DNA from: Labrenzia sp. 011
GTDB taxonomy: Bacteria; Pseudomonadota; Alphaproteobacteria; Rhizobiales; Stappiaceae
Assembly (NCBI RefSeq): GCF_003075075.1
Contig: NZ_QCYM01000004.1
Span: forward strand, 62,001-126,000
Length of the DNA: 64,000 bases
Reading direction: 5' to 3'
Shown here: in pieces, positions 51,079-60,164 of the stretch
How positions within the stretch are numbered: position 1 is the stretch's first letter
How the letters are laid out: each line of letters begins with the position of its first letter
Program-made: the position numbers and the translations under genes
The notes under the pieces: model-generated
Told to the model about the DNA's origin: nothing
Database searches by the model: none
What the model saw: the letters and a program-made list of their open reading frames with translations, nothing else

Positions 51079-52860
51079 GTGTCCGCAGCGTCAGATTCTT
51101 TCCAGTCCTCCGACGGCGTCATCCTGTCGGTCCGGGGCCTATGTACGGATGTTGCCACGCCCACCGGAGCAAGAACCGTGGTCAGGGACCTGTCTTTCGA
51201 TCTGCGGCGCGGGGAAACGCTGTGCATCGCGGGGGAATCCGGGTCCGGCAAGTCGGTCACGGCGCTGTCCATCATGGGGCTGCTGCCGGAGCGGATCGCC
51301 CGGGTCTCTGCTGGCCAGGTGCTGTTTCAGGGGCGGGACCTGACGAAGATCCGCGAGGACGAGCTGCGCCGCATCCGCGGCGGCGACATTGCGATGATCT
51401 TTCAGGAGCCGATGACCTCCCTGAATCCGGTGCTGACGGTCGGACGGCAGTTGCGCGAGGCCATTCTGGCGCATCAGGACGTCTCGCGGGCAAAAGCGGA
51501 AGACATAGCGCTGGCGATGCTTGAATCGGTCCGGCTGTCCGAGCCGCGCCGCCGGTTGCGCCAGTATCCGCACGAATTGTCCGGCGGCATGCGCCAGCGG
51601 GTGATGATCGCCATGGCGCTTGCCTGCAATCCGAAGGTCCTGATCGCCGACGAACCGACTACGGCGCTCGATGTGACCATCCAGGCGCAGATCCTGCAGC
51701 TCATCCGCGATCTGCAGCGCGACTTCGGCACCGCCGTGATCATGATCACCCATGACATGGGTGTGGTCGCCGAAATGGCCGACAGGGTGATCGTGATGAA
51801 CCAGGGGAGGATCGTCGAGCGGGGCGAGGTTGCCGATGTGTTCGAGCGGCCGTCGGATCCCTACACGCGCGGTCTTCTGGATGCTGTTCCGAAGCTGGGT
51901 GCCATGACGGGTGTCGACAGCGCGCCGGGGAAGGCAACCGATGCGCAGCCGCGGGTCCTCGATGTCGAGGATCTGGTTGTCCGCTTCGACCTGCGCGGCG
52001 GGCTACTCAACCGGGTCACTTCCCGCGTCCATGCGGTCGAGGGCGTTTGCCTGCACCTGAAGTCGGGCGAGACGCTGGGGCTGGTCGGGGAAAGCGGCTG
52101 CGGAAAATCCACCATCGGCAAGGCGCTCATGAATCTGGTACCCTGGGAAGGGACAGTCCGGGTGGCGGGGCAGCATGCCGGTGTCGGCGGGGCGGTGCAG
52201 CAGAAGCGCCTGCGGCGGGACATGCAGATGATCTTCCAGGATCCCTACGCCTCGCTCGATCCGCGCATGACTGCCGGGGATATCGTCGGCGAACCGCTGG
52301 TCATTCACGCCTTGTCGAAGGGGCGGGACCTCACGGATCGCGTGGCATCGCTCTTCGAGCGGGTGGGGCTGCCGGCAGAGATGATGAGGCGCCACCCGCA
52401 CGAGTTTTCCGGCGGCCAGCGCCAGCGCATCTGCATTGCGCGGGCGCTGGCCCTGTCTCCGAAGGTGATCATCGCCGACGAAAGCGTTTCGGCCCTGGAT
52501 GTGTCCGTGCAGGCCCGTGTTCTGGACCTGTTGCAGGAACTGCAGGAGGATCTGGGTCTTTCCTATCTGTTCATCTCGCACGACATGGCGGTGGTCGAAC
52601 AGATCTCCCACCGGATCGCCGTCATGTATCTGGGGCAGATCGTGGAGACGGGGACGCGGCGGCAGGTCTTCGAAAATCCGCAGCACGAATATACGCAGCG
52701 CCTGTTGAAAGCCGTGCCCATTCCGGACCCGAAAAGGCGGCGCACCGTGTTCGATGTGCCAGCCGGCGAAATCCCCTCGCCGGTGCTGCCGCTCGGACAG
52801 GCCGTCAGCAGGGTGCGCTATACGGATGTGGGCGCAAGGCATCTGGTCGCGCAGGGCTAA
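51079..52860 (+). CDS. Dipeptide-type ABC transporter double ATPase (DppD-DppF fusion)
   Basis: A 593-residue protein with two complete ABC domains in tandem, as in GsiA. The first has 'GESGSGKSV' and '[15 protein letters not shown]'; the second has 'GESGCGKST', 'FSGGQRQRICIARAL' and 'IIADESVSALD'. Instead of the usual E-P, Walker B of the second half reads D-E-S. The start is GTG, at 51070 or 51079. The gene closes the amide operon and energises the two permeases at 46552-48377. Confidence 0.9.
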   Translation: MSAASDSFQSSDGVILSVRGLCTDVATPTGARTVVRDLSFDLRRGETLCIAGESGSGKSVTALSIMGLLPERIARVSAGQVLFQGRDLTKIREDELRRIRGGDIAMIFQEPMTSLNPVLTVGRQLREAILAHQDVSRAKAEDIALAMLESVRLSEPRRRLRQYPHELSGGMRQRVMIAMALACNPKVLIADEPTTALDVTIQAQILQLIRDLQRDFGTAVIMITHDMGVVAEMADRVIVMNQGRIVERGEVADVFERPSDPYTRGLLDAVPKLGAMTGVDSAPGKATDAQPRVLDVEDLVVRFDLRGGLLNRVTSRVHAVEGVCLHLKSGETLGLVGESGCGKSTIGKALMNLVPWEGTVRVAGQHAGVGGAVQQKRLRRDMQMIFQDPYASLDPRMTAGDIVGEPLVIHALSKGRDLTDRVASLFERVGLPAEMMRRHPHEFSGGQRQRICIARALALSPKVIIADESVSALDVSVQARVLDLLQELQEDLGLSYLFISHDMAVVEQISHRIAVMYLGQIVETGTRRQVFENPQHEYTQRLLKAVPIPDPKRRRTVFDVPAGEIPSPVLPLGQAVSRVRYTDVGARHLVAQG

Positions 52861-52890
52861 CCTGCCTTCGGTTCGGCCGCGCCCGCGTTT

Positions 52891-54330
52891 TCAGTCCGAC
52901 GGAGCCACCCGGTAGGGAACGATGCCGCGCCGGCCGGGCTCGATGAAGGGATCCTTGTCGATTGCCGGGAAGGCGCGCTGGTCGCAATTGTCCCGCGGGC
53001 AGATCCGGCAGTTGACGCCGATGGGCTCGGGAGGCGAATTGCCGTCCACCGCAAGACCGTCCGCATAGACGATCGCATCGGCGTATTTGACTTCGCAGCC
53101 GATGCCGAGCGCGTATCTGCGTTCGCCTGTCCGGTAGTCGGGCTGATGCTTGGTCACACTGGTGGCCATGCAGATGTATTGAACCCCGTCGGGCATCTGG
53201 GCGATTTGGGCGGTGAACTTGTTCGAATTCTGTTCGAAGGCCTGATGCACGTTCCAGCGCGGGCAGGACCCGCCGAACCTGGCGAACTGGAAGCGGGTGG
53301 CGCTGTGTCTCTTGACGACATTGCCGGCGCGGTCGATCTTGACGAAGTAGAACGGCAAGCCGTTGGCGCCCGGCCGCTGCAGGGTCGACAGCCTGTGGCA
53401 GACGGTCTCGATGCTGGCGTCCATCTGGTTCGACAGCAGCTGAATGTCGTGGCGGCATCTCGTGGCGGCGCGCAGGAAATCGTCGTAGGGCAGCAGCAGT
53501 GCGCCGGCAAAATAGTTCCGCAGGGCAAGTCTGGCGATGCTCTGGGCCGAGCCGGTCTTGAACTTCGCCCGTTCGACTTCCGCCGAGATAAGATCCTTCA
53601 CGCAGAGTTCGGCGATGAAGGACCCCAGCAGGAAATTCTTGGCCGACTGGGGAATGGCACCATAGATGAAAATCCGGCGGCTATAGTCTTCCTGGCGGAT
53701 GAGGGTGCCCTGATAGTCGGGTTGCTGTTCGACCGTGATCTTGAAGCGCTGATCGAGCCAGCGGGTCAGGCAGTCGAATTTCGAGGCGCAGCCCGGCAGG
53801 CCGATTTCATAGCACAGCTTTTCCGCCGCCCGGTCGAGCAGGTCGACGTAATTGTCCATGTAGTGAAAGTAGTCGCGGACCTCGTCATAGGCGGATTTTC
53901 TCAGGGAGGTGCCGGCGTCCGCGGTGCCGTTCATGTGAACCAGCTCGTCCTCGATGGCGTCCCGATCCTGAAAGCTGCGCAGGTTGCCGTAGAGATCCAT
54001 GATCGCCCTGGTGATGCCCGGTGCGCGGGTGACCAGCTCATGCAGTTCCTGCTTGCCGATGGTGGAACTGTGAAATCGGGTGTCGGCGAAGATTTCCTGC
54101 AGGTCCCGGACGACCCGGTCGAGATCGTTTTTCTCGAAGGCTGCCAGATCGGTTCCGAAAATCCGGTTGATGGCCAGAAGGACCGAGGCCGTGACCGGCC
54201 TGTTGTTGTTCTCGATCTGGTTGACATAGGCAGTCGACAGGCCGACTTTCTTGGCAAATTCGCCCTGGGACAGGCCGAATTCGGACCTGATCTGCCGCAG
54301 GGTGTGGCCGGAATAGAGTTTCTTGCTCAA
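52891..54330 (-). CDS. ScfR/RamB-like transcriptional regulator (XRE HTH plus IrrE-like and C-terminal domains)
   Basis: A 479-residue regulator. Residues about 10-65 form an XRE helix-turn-helix ('LRQIRSEFGLSQGEFAKKVGL'). The middle part aligns with the ImmA/IrrE-like region of short-chain fatty acyl-CoA regulators but lacks the HExxH protease motif. The C-terminal domain ends in the family's cysteine pattern 'CRICPRDNCDQRAFP', which may bind a metal or an Fe-S centre. Relatives control propionate or acetate metabolism. It is divergent from the LuxR-solo gene. Confidence 0.83.
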   Translation of the reverse strand: MSKKLYSGHTLRQIRSEFGLSQGEFAKKVGLSTAYVNQIENNNRPVTASVLLAINRIFGTDLAAFEKNDLDRVVRDLQEIFADTRFHSSTIGKQELHELVTRAPGITRAIMDLYGNLRSFQDRDAIEDELVHMNGTADAGTSLRKSAYDEVRDYFHYMDNYVDLLDRAAEKLCYEIGLPGCASKFDCLTRWLDQRFKITVEQQPDYQGTLIRQEDYSRRIFIYGAIPQSAKNFLLGSFIAELCVKDLISAEVERAKFKTGSAQSIARLALRNYFAGALLLPYDDFLRAATRCRHDIQLLSNQMDASIETVCHRLSTLQRPGANGLPFYFVKIDRAGNVVKRHSATRFQFARFGGSCPRWNVHQAFEQNSNKFTAQIAQMPDGVQYICMATSVTKHQPDYRTGERRYALGIGCEVKYADAIVYADGLAVDGNSPPEPIGVNCRICPRDNCDQRAFPAIDKDPFIEPGRRGIVPYRVAPSD

Positions 54331-54438
54331 GACACTGTCCTTGTCCGTCCGGAGCGCTTCGGAGGTCGGGTGTCCGTCCCGGCAGGGCCCTCCGGGACCC
54401 TTCCTTTGCGAAGGCTTGCGAATGCAGAATGCTCTATA

Positions 54439-54486
54439 TGCAAATTATTAGCAATATACACTAAGCTTTTTTACATTTTACAAAAT
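54439..54486. promoter_or_regulatory. AT-rich divergent promoter between ScfR-like and LuxR-solo genes
   Basis: The gap contains TGCAAATTATTAGCA (54439-54453) and the palindrome ATTTT-AC-AAAAT (54475-54486). Either could be the ScfR-like operator. The assignment rests on position only. Confidence 0.35.
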
Positions 54487-54542
54487 CGTCATACTGGTGA
54501 AAAGTCCCGAGCTACACCTCATAACGAAATCGGGAGAAAGCT

Positions 54543-54845
54543 ATGACGGCTCAATTTGCTCTCGACGAAAGTGCCGGCCTGAAAGGGCAGGGCAATTCCG
54601 TCGCAGGATGTGCTCGCTGGCCGATCAACCTGTATGATGTGATGACGCCGCGCCAGCTCGAAATCATGCTTCTGCTGTGCGAGGGAATGGTCAACAAGCA
54701 GATCGCCTATGAACTGGATGTTTCCATCGCGACCATCAAGGTACACATCCGCAATGCCATTACCCGGCTCGGTGCGAAGAACCGGACGAACGCCGTGGCA
54801 ATCGTCGCCGCCAACAGCGCGATCTTCAGAAACGCGGCCGGCTGA
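54543..54845 (+). CDS. Short LuxR-type HTH protein (orphan DNA-binding domain)
   Basis: A 100-residue protein made almost only of a LuxR/GerE helix-turn-helix ('MTPRQLEIMLLLCEGMVNKQ' and 'VSIATIKVHIRNAITRLGAK', residues about 35-80). It lacks a receiver or autoinducer domain. It may be a constitutive regulator, or a stand-alone output domain controlled by protein partners. The ATG at 54543 has GGGAGAAAGCT upstream. Confidence 0.82.
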   Translation: MTAQFALDESAGLKGQGNSVAGCARWPINLYDVMTPRQLEIMLLLCEGMVNKQIAYELDVSIATIKVHIRNAITRLGAKNRTNAVAIVAANSAIFRNAAG

Positions 54846-54889
54846 CCACCCGGTGCATATCTCGCGGGACCGGAAACAGGATTTCCGGC

Positions 54890-55828
54890 TCAGGTTCCCC
54901 GTTTGACCATTGCGCTATGCATGCGCGTGACTTCCGTGGAGAGGAAGTCGCAGAAATCCTTGGCCACGATCGAAATCGGGCGGTGGGTCGGGGTGAGGAT
55001 CGACAGGCTGTTCTGAACGCGGGGCCTGAAGGGCCTGAAGACGATCATCGGCGGGCCCATGCCGAGCCGGCCGTTTTCCTGCGCCTTGTAGGCGGTGATC
55101 ATGTCGCAGATCAGGGCACAGAGCCCGGCCTGGACGAAATGCAGTCCCGGAAGGGCGGTCTGTAGTTCGAAACGCTGGTTGAACTGCACTCCGGCGTCCC
55201 TGAACCTGGCAAGGGTCTGCTTGTGACTGCGGTGGTCGGCGTGCAGCAGCGCCAGGGGGTAGCCGTCCAGCTCCGCCGGCGTGATGACCTCCCTGGAGGC
55301 CAGCGGGTCGGTCGCGGGAATGGCGCACATGCACTCCAGGTCGAAATCGATCTGGTCGAAAGAATTGCGCGCACGTGGCGTTTCCGCAAAGCCGATGTCG
55401 AACTGCTGGGCCGCGATCAGTTCCTCGATTTCCGAGGATGTCTTGCTCGCCAGGGCGACCTTGACGCTTGGCTTGTCGGCGATGAACCTCGACAGGCTGT
55501 CGGGCAGAAAATCGGATGTCGCTTCGGGAATGCCTGCGATGCGCAACTGGCCGTGTTCGCGATTGGCGAGGCCGCGCAGGGTGCGCTTGGACACTTCCAG
55601 TCGCTTGAGGATCGCCTCGGCTTCTTCCAGAAAGAATTCGGCTTCCGGGGTCGGGACGAGGCGACCCTGTTCGCGCATGAAAAGTTTCAGTTCAAGTTCG
55701 GTTTCAAGCCCGGCGATCGTCGAGCTGACAGCAGGCTGTGTCCGGCCGAGCGTGCGTGCAGCTTCAGAGATCGAGCCGCTGCGCATCACTTCGCGAAATG
55801 TGGCCAACTGCCGAATTGAAAGATTCAT
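54890..55828 (-). CDS. LysR family transcriptional regulator
   Basis: A 312-residue regulator with helix-turn-helix 'IRQLATFREVMRSGSISEAA' and 'RTQPAVSSTIAGLE'. The effector domain contains 'GQLRIAGIPEATSDFLPDSL'. The ATG at 55828 is where similarity begins and has AGGAACC upstream; the longer frame to 55915 has no support. The likely target is the creatininase-family gene upstream on the same strand, or a distant operon. Confidence 0.87.
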   Translation of the reverse strand: MNLSIRQLATFREVMRSGSISEAARTLGRTQPAVSSTIAGLETELELKLFMREQGRLVPTPEAEFFLEEAEAILKRLEVSKRTLRGLANREHGQLRIAGIPEATSDFLPDSLSRFIADKPSVKVALASKTSSEIEELIAAQQFDIGFAETPRARNSFDQIDFDLECMCAIPATDPLASREVITPAELDGYPLALLHADHRSHKQTLARFRDAGVQFNQRFELQTALPGLHFVQAGLCALICDMITAYKAQENGRLGMGPPMIVFRPFRPRVQNSLSILTPTHRPISIVAKDFCDFLSTEVTRMHSAMVKRGT

Positions 55829-56057
55829 GGTTCCTCGAGAACCGCCCCCTGAAATTATATTTTGTTTAATGTGTCTCTTAATTTGGAGCGGGTCAACTAC
55901 TGTGACATTAGGCACTGATTCGGATAGTTGTTAATTCTGTCAAATTCTCAATAAGTGGGGTTTTATCCAAGTTGGGCGGAAAAATCAGCTTAATTTTGCT
56001 TATGACGATGCAGATGCTGGTAAACTTCCGTAACGTCCGTGAAATTCTCTTCGCGTA

Positions 56058-56861
56058 TTACGGGCGTGGCTGCCAGAGGCGGTCGAGATCGAAAGCATTC
56101 ACGTCCTCGGCCAGTTCGATAAAGCCCCTGGCCGCGTGATCCAGAGACAGCCGGCCTTTTTCGGCCGTGGCCAGGGCGGCATTGCCCAGGGCGCCTGCCG
56201 GGTTCAGATCCTGCGCAAGCCAGCCGAACTGGGCTTTCCCATGTCCTCTCAGGTGCTTGAACTCCTTGAGGTAACTCTGTTGCTCCGACAGAAAGTCCTT
56301 CGCCAGATCCATCCGCACGAGTTCGGGGTGCAAATGCAGCATCAGCGATGTTTCGATGTCGCCACCGTGAATGCCGTAGGTGAATTCGTCTTGCGGAAAG
56401 AGCCCCTCCGGCTGGCCGAAGCGGAGCCAGTTGGTCGCGGTGACGAACATGTCGTGTTTCACCCGCAGTTCCCGGGCAACGATATCGAGAACCGGGACAT
56501 TGCCGCCGTGGGCGTTGATCAGCACCATCTTGCGTATGCCTGCCCTGGCGACGCTTTCGCCGATCTCCAGCCAGCAGCGGGTGAGGGTGTCCCAGGACAG
56601 GGTCAGGGTGCCCGGAGAGTGGATGTGCTCGTCCGATTTGCCGATGGCCTGAACGGGAAGAAAGGTTACCGGCAAGGTGTCGGGCAGAAGTTCCACCACC
56701 CGGTTGATCTGGCCCTGCGCAATGGCGGTGTCGGTGAAGAGGGGCAAATGGGGGCCGTGCTGTTCGACCGCCGCCACCGGCAGCACAGCAATCCAGTTCT
56801 CCCGGTCGGCATCGCGAAAGTCGACCGTGGTCATTTCATGCCAGAAACGCTTGGGCAGCAT
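56058..56861 (-). CDS. Creatininase family amidohydrolase
   Basis: A 267-residue metal-dependent amidohydrolase. The metal and active-site motifs are 'VAAVEQHGPHLPLFTDT', 'INAHGGNVP' and 'YGIHGGDIETSLML', matching creatininase and its relatives that open cyclic amides and lactams. The N-terminus 'FWHEMTTVDF' is typical. Its substrate is unknown. The LysR regulator lies downstream on the same strand after a 229-bp AT-rich gap. Confidence 0.87.
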   Translation of the reverse strand: MLPKRFWHEMTTVDFRDADRENWIAVLPVAAVEQHGPHLPLFTDTAIAQGQINRVVELLPDTLPVTFLPVQAIGKSDEHIHSPGTLTLSWDTLTRCWLEIGESVARAGIRKMVLINAHGGNVPVLDIVARELRVKHDMFVTATNWLRFGQPEGLFPQDEFTYGIHGGDIETSLMLHLHPELVRMDLAKDFLSEQQSYLKEFKHLRGHGKAQFGWLAQDLNPAGALGNAALATAEKGRLSLDHAARGFIELAEDVNAFDLDRLWQPRP

Positions 56862-57012
56862 GGTTCTGTCCTGTCCGGGTTGGAGTTTGTGTCCTCTTTG
56901 CACAGCCGGACGGGGCAGGCAAGGGTGCCCGGCCTTTGCTCCGGCACCGCCCGATCACGCGGATATGATGGCGGCTTTCCCGTAGCCGTTCAGACTTTAC
57001 TGACCTCTTGCG

Positions 57013-58056
57013 GTGACAATCGCGCTCATGATTGGCGCGCTTCTGTCCAATGTGCCGGCAGCCCAGTTGAGAAACAGTGGTGTTGGCGGCGCAGTTGAAT
57101 CCGGTTCCGGGGAGGTTTCTTCGAACCGGGATGGCGAGCGTGCGCGCGAAAGTCTTGCCGCACCGAGGGCCATGGCCCTGCGGGCGGCGAGCAGTCCGGT
57201 TCTGACGTCTGAAGCGGTTCTGGCGCTTCAGGATGCCGAGGGGTCCGAGGCGAACGCCCGGCGGCGGCCGGATGCGTCCGGCGGCAAGGCGGACACCCTT
57301 GAAGAAACGCAATCGGGCGCGGACGACCCGTTATCGTCCGGCGCGGAAGCAGATGGCGAGAGCGATCCTGCTTCGGGCAGTACCGGGGGCGCCACGGATG
57401 GTGCCCTGGAGGCTCCGCAGGACGAAGACGAGGATGCGGACGGCGACGGGCTGAACGAGGCGGAAGAAGAGCAGGTCGATGAGCTGGCGCAGCGGGACCG
57501 GGAAGTGCGGGCGCATGAACAGGCTCATGCACGGGCCGGTGGCGCTCATGCCGGCGCGCCCAGCTACACGTTTCAGCAGGGACCGGACGGCAAACGGTAT
57601 GCGGTCGGCGGCGAAGTGCAGATCGACACCTCCAAGGAACGGACGCCGGAAGCAACGATCCGCAAGATGCAGACGGTCATCCGGGCTGCGACGGCCCCCG
57701 CAGAGCCCTCTTCCCAGGATCTCAAGGTGGCGCAGCAGGCCCGCGGGCAGCTGGCCGAGGCCCAGGCGGAACGCCGGAAGGAGGCAGCTGAGCCCTCCGA
57801 GGAAGGCGACAGCGCTGTTGACGGTCATTCCGCCGCCGAGCGGCCGGGAACGGCTGACGGACAAACAGGACCTTCAGACCGCGGGGCCTCCGTGCGGTCC
57901 GGGCAAGGATCGGATGAGTCTTCAGGCGAAACCGCCGGCTCCGGCGAGGGGCGTCCCGGATCGACCCCTGAGGGACATGATGCCATTTCCGCCTACCGGT
58001 CGGCGCTGGACCGGAGCAGGGAAAGCGCGCCTCCGGGCCGGGTCCTGGTTGCCTGA
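57013..58056 (+). CDS. Putative metalloprotease of the CJM1_0395/SprA-related family
   Basis: A 347-residue protein with a HEQAH zinc motif at 168-172 in the context 'REVRAHEQAHARAGGAHAG', then 'SYTFQQGPDGKRYAVGGEV', the diagnostic core of the family. Upstream are acidic stretches including 'DEDADGDGLNEAEEE', which resembles a Ca2+-binding repeat. Both ends are low-complexity Ser/Gly/Glu-rich segments. The GTG at 57013 has no clear ribosome site; an ATG at 57028 is an alternative. The natural substrate is unknown. Confidence 0.8.
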   Translation: MTIALMIGALLSNVPAAQLRNSGVGGAVESGSGEVSSNRDGERARESLAAPRAMALRAASSPVLTSEAVLALQDAEGSEANARRRPDASGGKADTLEETQSGADDPLSSGAEADGESDPASGSTGGATDGALEAPQDEDEDADGDGLNEAEEEQVDELAQRDREVRAHEQAHARAGGAHAGAPSYTFQQGPDGKRYAVGGEVQIDTSKERTPEATIRKMQTVIRAATAPAEPSSQDLKVAQQARGQLAEAQAERRKEAAEPSEEGDSAVDGHSAAERPGTADGQTGPSDRGASVRSGQGSDESSGETAGSGEGRPGSTPEGHDAISAYRSALDRSRESAPPGRVLVA

Positions 58057-58174
58057 CCGGCGGGGGCGAGAAGCGTGCTTGAGAAACGCATTCATGCGTG
58101 AGACAAAGGCGCTTCTCTCCAGGGACCGGTAAGCAGATGCACCGGTTCGCGACATTTCAGATTCTGGTCAAACC

Positions 58175-59317
58175 ATGCAAGCAATTGCCGCCCGCCGGGT
58201 CGTTTCGGCGATCTTTTTCATGTGCGGGTCCGCCATCGGCCTGTGGGCCTCGCGCATTCCGGACGTGAAGAGTGCGACGGGGCTGGACGAGGGGGGCTTC
58301 GGTCTGCTGCTCCTCGTCATGGCCAGCGGCGCCTTTGTCTCCTTTCCCTTCACCGGCGTTCTCGTTGACCGGCTCGGAGCGGCGCCTGCGTCGAAGATTT
58401 TCTCGGTGGGGATTGTCATCAGCTTCACGACCATCGGCTTTGCGCCGACGACTTCCCTGCTGGCCGGGGCGATGTTCTTTTCCGGATTCTGTATCGGTGC
58501 GCTGGATGTCTCCATCAACGGCTGGGGGGCGGAGGTGGAAAAATCTCTCGGCCGGCCGGTGATGTCATCGTTTCACGGTCTTTTCAGCCTCGGCGCGGGA
58601 GCGTCGGCGGCGGTCGGCGGACTGGCGATCGAGGCCGGGTACACGCTGCCCTGGCACTTCAGCCTCTGGGCGGTCGTGACGGTGCCCTTTCTGGTCTGGT
58701 TCTGCCTCCAGCCCTGGCCGAAGGAGGAGAGCACCGGCGGAGCAGGGGGCAAGGCGCCGCTTTTCGCATTGCCGAAGGGGGGGCTCATTCTTGTCGGGCT
58801 GATCGCTCTCGCGGCTGCCTTAGGGGAAGGGGCGATCACCGACTGGGCCGCACTTTACCAGATCGACGATCTCGGTTACGCGGAATCCGTGGCCCCGACG
58901 GCGTTCACCGTCTTTTCCATCGCCATGGTCGTCATGCGGCTTGCCGGCGACAGGGTCATCGCCCGTTTCGGGCCCGTGCCGGTTGCCCGCTTGAGCGGGG
59001 TGGTGGCCTTCCTGGGCTGCCTGCTTCTGATATCCGGGATCAATATCTGGGTCGTCTGGACAGGATGTTTCATCATGGGCCTCGGATATGCGGTCCTTTT
59101 TCCGCTGGCCATGTCGCGAGCTGCCAGCGATCCGCACATGTCGAAAGGCTCCGCCCTTGCCGCGGTGGCGACGCTCGGATACGGCGCCTTCCTGCTGGGG
59201 CCGCCGCTGCTCGGCTTTCTCGGCGACGCCCTGTCGCTGCGAGCCTCCTTCGGTGCCGTTGCCCTTTTGACTCTGGGGCTGCCGTTCCTTGCCGGAGCCC
59301 TCAGGGTCAACGGCTAG
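58175..59317 (+). CDS. MFS transporter, YbjJ-like
   Basis: A 380-residue 12-segment major facilitator protein. The family signature is 'ALDVSINGWGAEVEKSLGRP' followed by 'MSSFHGLFSLGAGASAAVGG', as in YbjJ-like permeases. The substrate is unknown. It stands alone after the metalloprotease gene. Confidence 0.85.
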   Translation: MQAIAARRVVSAIFFMCGSAIGLWASRIPDVKSATGLDEGGFGLLLLVMASGAFVSFPFTGVLVDRLGAAPASKIFSVGIVISFTTIGFAPTTSLLAGAMFFSGFCIGALDVSINGWGAEVEKSLGRPVMSSFHGLFSLGAGASAAVGGLAIEAGYTLPWHFSLWAVVTVPFLVWFCLQPWPKEESTGGAGGKAPLFALPKGGLILVGLIALAAALGEGAITDWAALYQIDDLGYAESVAPTAFTVFSIAMVVMRLAGDRVIARFGPVPVARLSGVVAFLGCLLLISGINIWVVWTGCFIMGLGYAVLFPLAMSRAASDPHMSKGSALAAVATLGYGAFLLGPPLLGFLGDALSLRASFGAVALLTLGLPFLAGALRVNG

Positions 59318-59526
59318 GCATGGGCGGCTTCCGACCGTCCGGCCGACAGTGTCTGGCGCAAGCCGGAAAAGCAGTCGTCAGACAGATGCGCAGGGGAAAA
59401 TTCTCACGCCAGGTCAAAACGTCTGTGCGGCATCCGATGTGTCATTTGACGGTTAAAGAGTTGCATTAGGGTGCGCCACATCAAGGCTGGGTATCGTTCG
59501 TTCGAATTGAGGACAGGTGTGGGTCA

Positions 59527-60048
59527 ATGGCTTTCAACTACAAGAAGAGCATAACGTTTCGTCTGGTTCAGGCCGCGAAGGCGCAGCGGGCCCGTGCCGG
59601 CGCGCATCTGATGCGGATCGGACTGCATCCGGGGCAGGAGCTTGTGCTGAAGGTGCTGGCTGACGGTGACGGGCGCACCATGAGCCAGCTGGCCCTGGCA
59701 CTCGGGGTCCAGCCGCCCACGGTGACCAAGATGATCACCCGCCTGTCCGCCCAGGGGTTTGTCCGCCGTCAGGTCTCCGATACGGACGGTCGTCTTGCCA
59801 GGGTTTTTCTGACGGATTCCGGCCGGGACCTGGTGCAGTCGGTCGACAAGGCCTGGAAGCGACTGGAACGCGAGGCCATGTCCGGCCTGGACGACAAGGA
59901 CCGCAAGAAGTTGCGCAAGCTTCTGCGTCAGGTGGAAAAGAACCTGTCGGTTGCCGTCGATGATGATCCGGAGCACGAGTCCGATTTCGACACGGACGAG
60001 GAAGCGGACGACGGCAAGGGCAAGGAAAAAGAGCTCGCGGTCGCTTAG
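59527..60048 (+). CDS. MarR family regulator with acidic C-terminal tail
   Basis: A 173-residue MarR-type winged-helix protein. The DNA-binding region contains 'TMSQLALALGVQPPTVTKMI' and the wing 'VRRQVSDTDGRLARVFLT'. It ends in a 30-residue acidic and lysine tail ('DDDPEHESDFDTDEEADD') that is not part of the family domain. The gene is convergent with chrA. Its targets are unknown. Confidence 0.85.
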   Translation: MAFNYKKSITFRLVQAAKAQRARAGAHLMRIGLHPGQELVLKVLADGDGRTMSQLALALGVQPPTVTKMITRLSAQGFVRRQVSDTDGRLARVFLTDSGRDLVQSVDKAWKRLEREAMSGLDDKDRKKLRKLLRQVEKNLSVAVDDDPEHESDFDTDEEADDGKGKEKELAVA

Positions 60049-60164
60049 GAAGTCACACCCCGGGACCGGACGTGCAGCGCAGTGATAGAGGGTGAACTGG
60101 AACGAACCTCCGGCTGGACGGAACGCGCCCGAACCGGCTGCTTGCAGGCCCCTGCAACCTCCTC

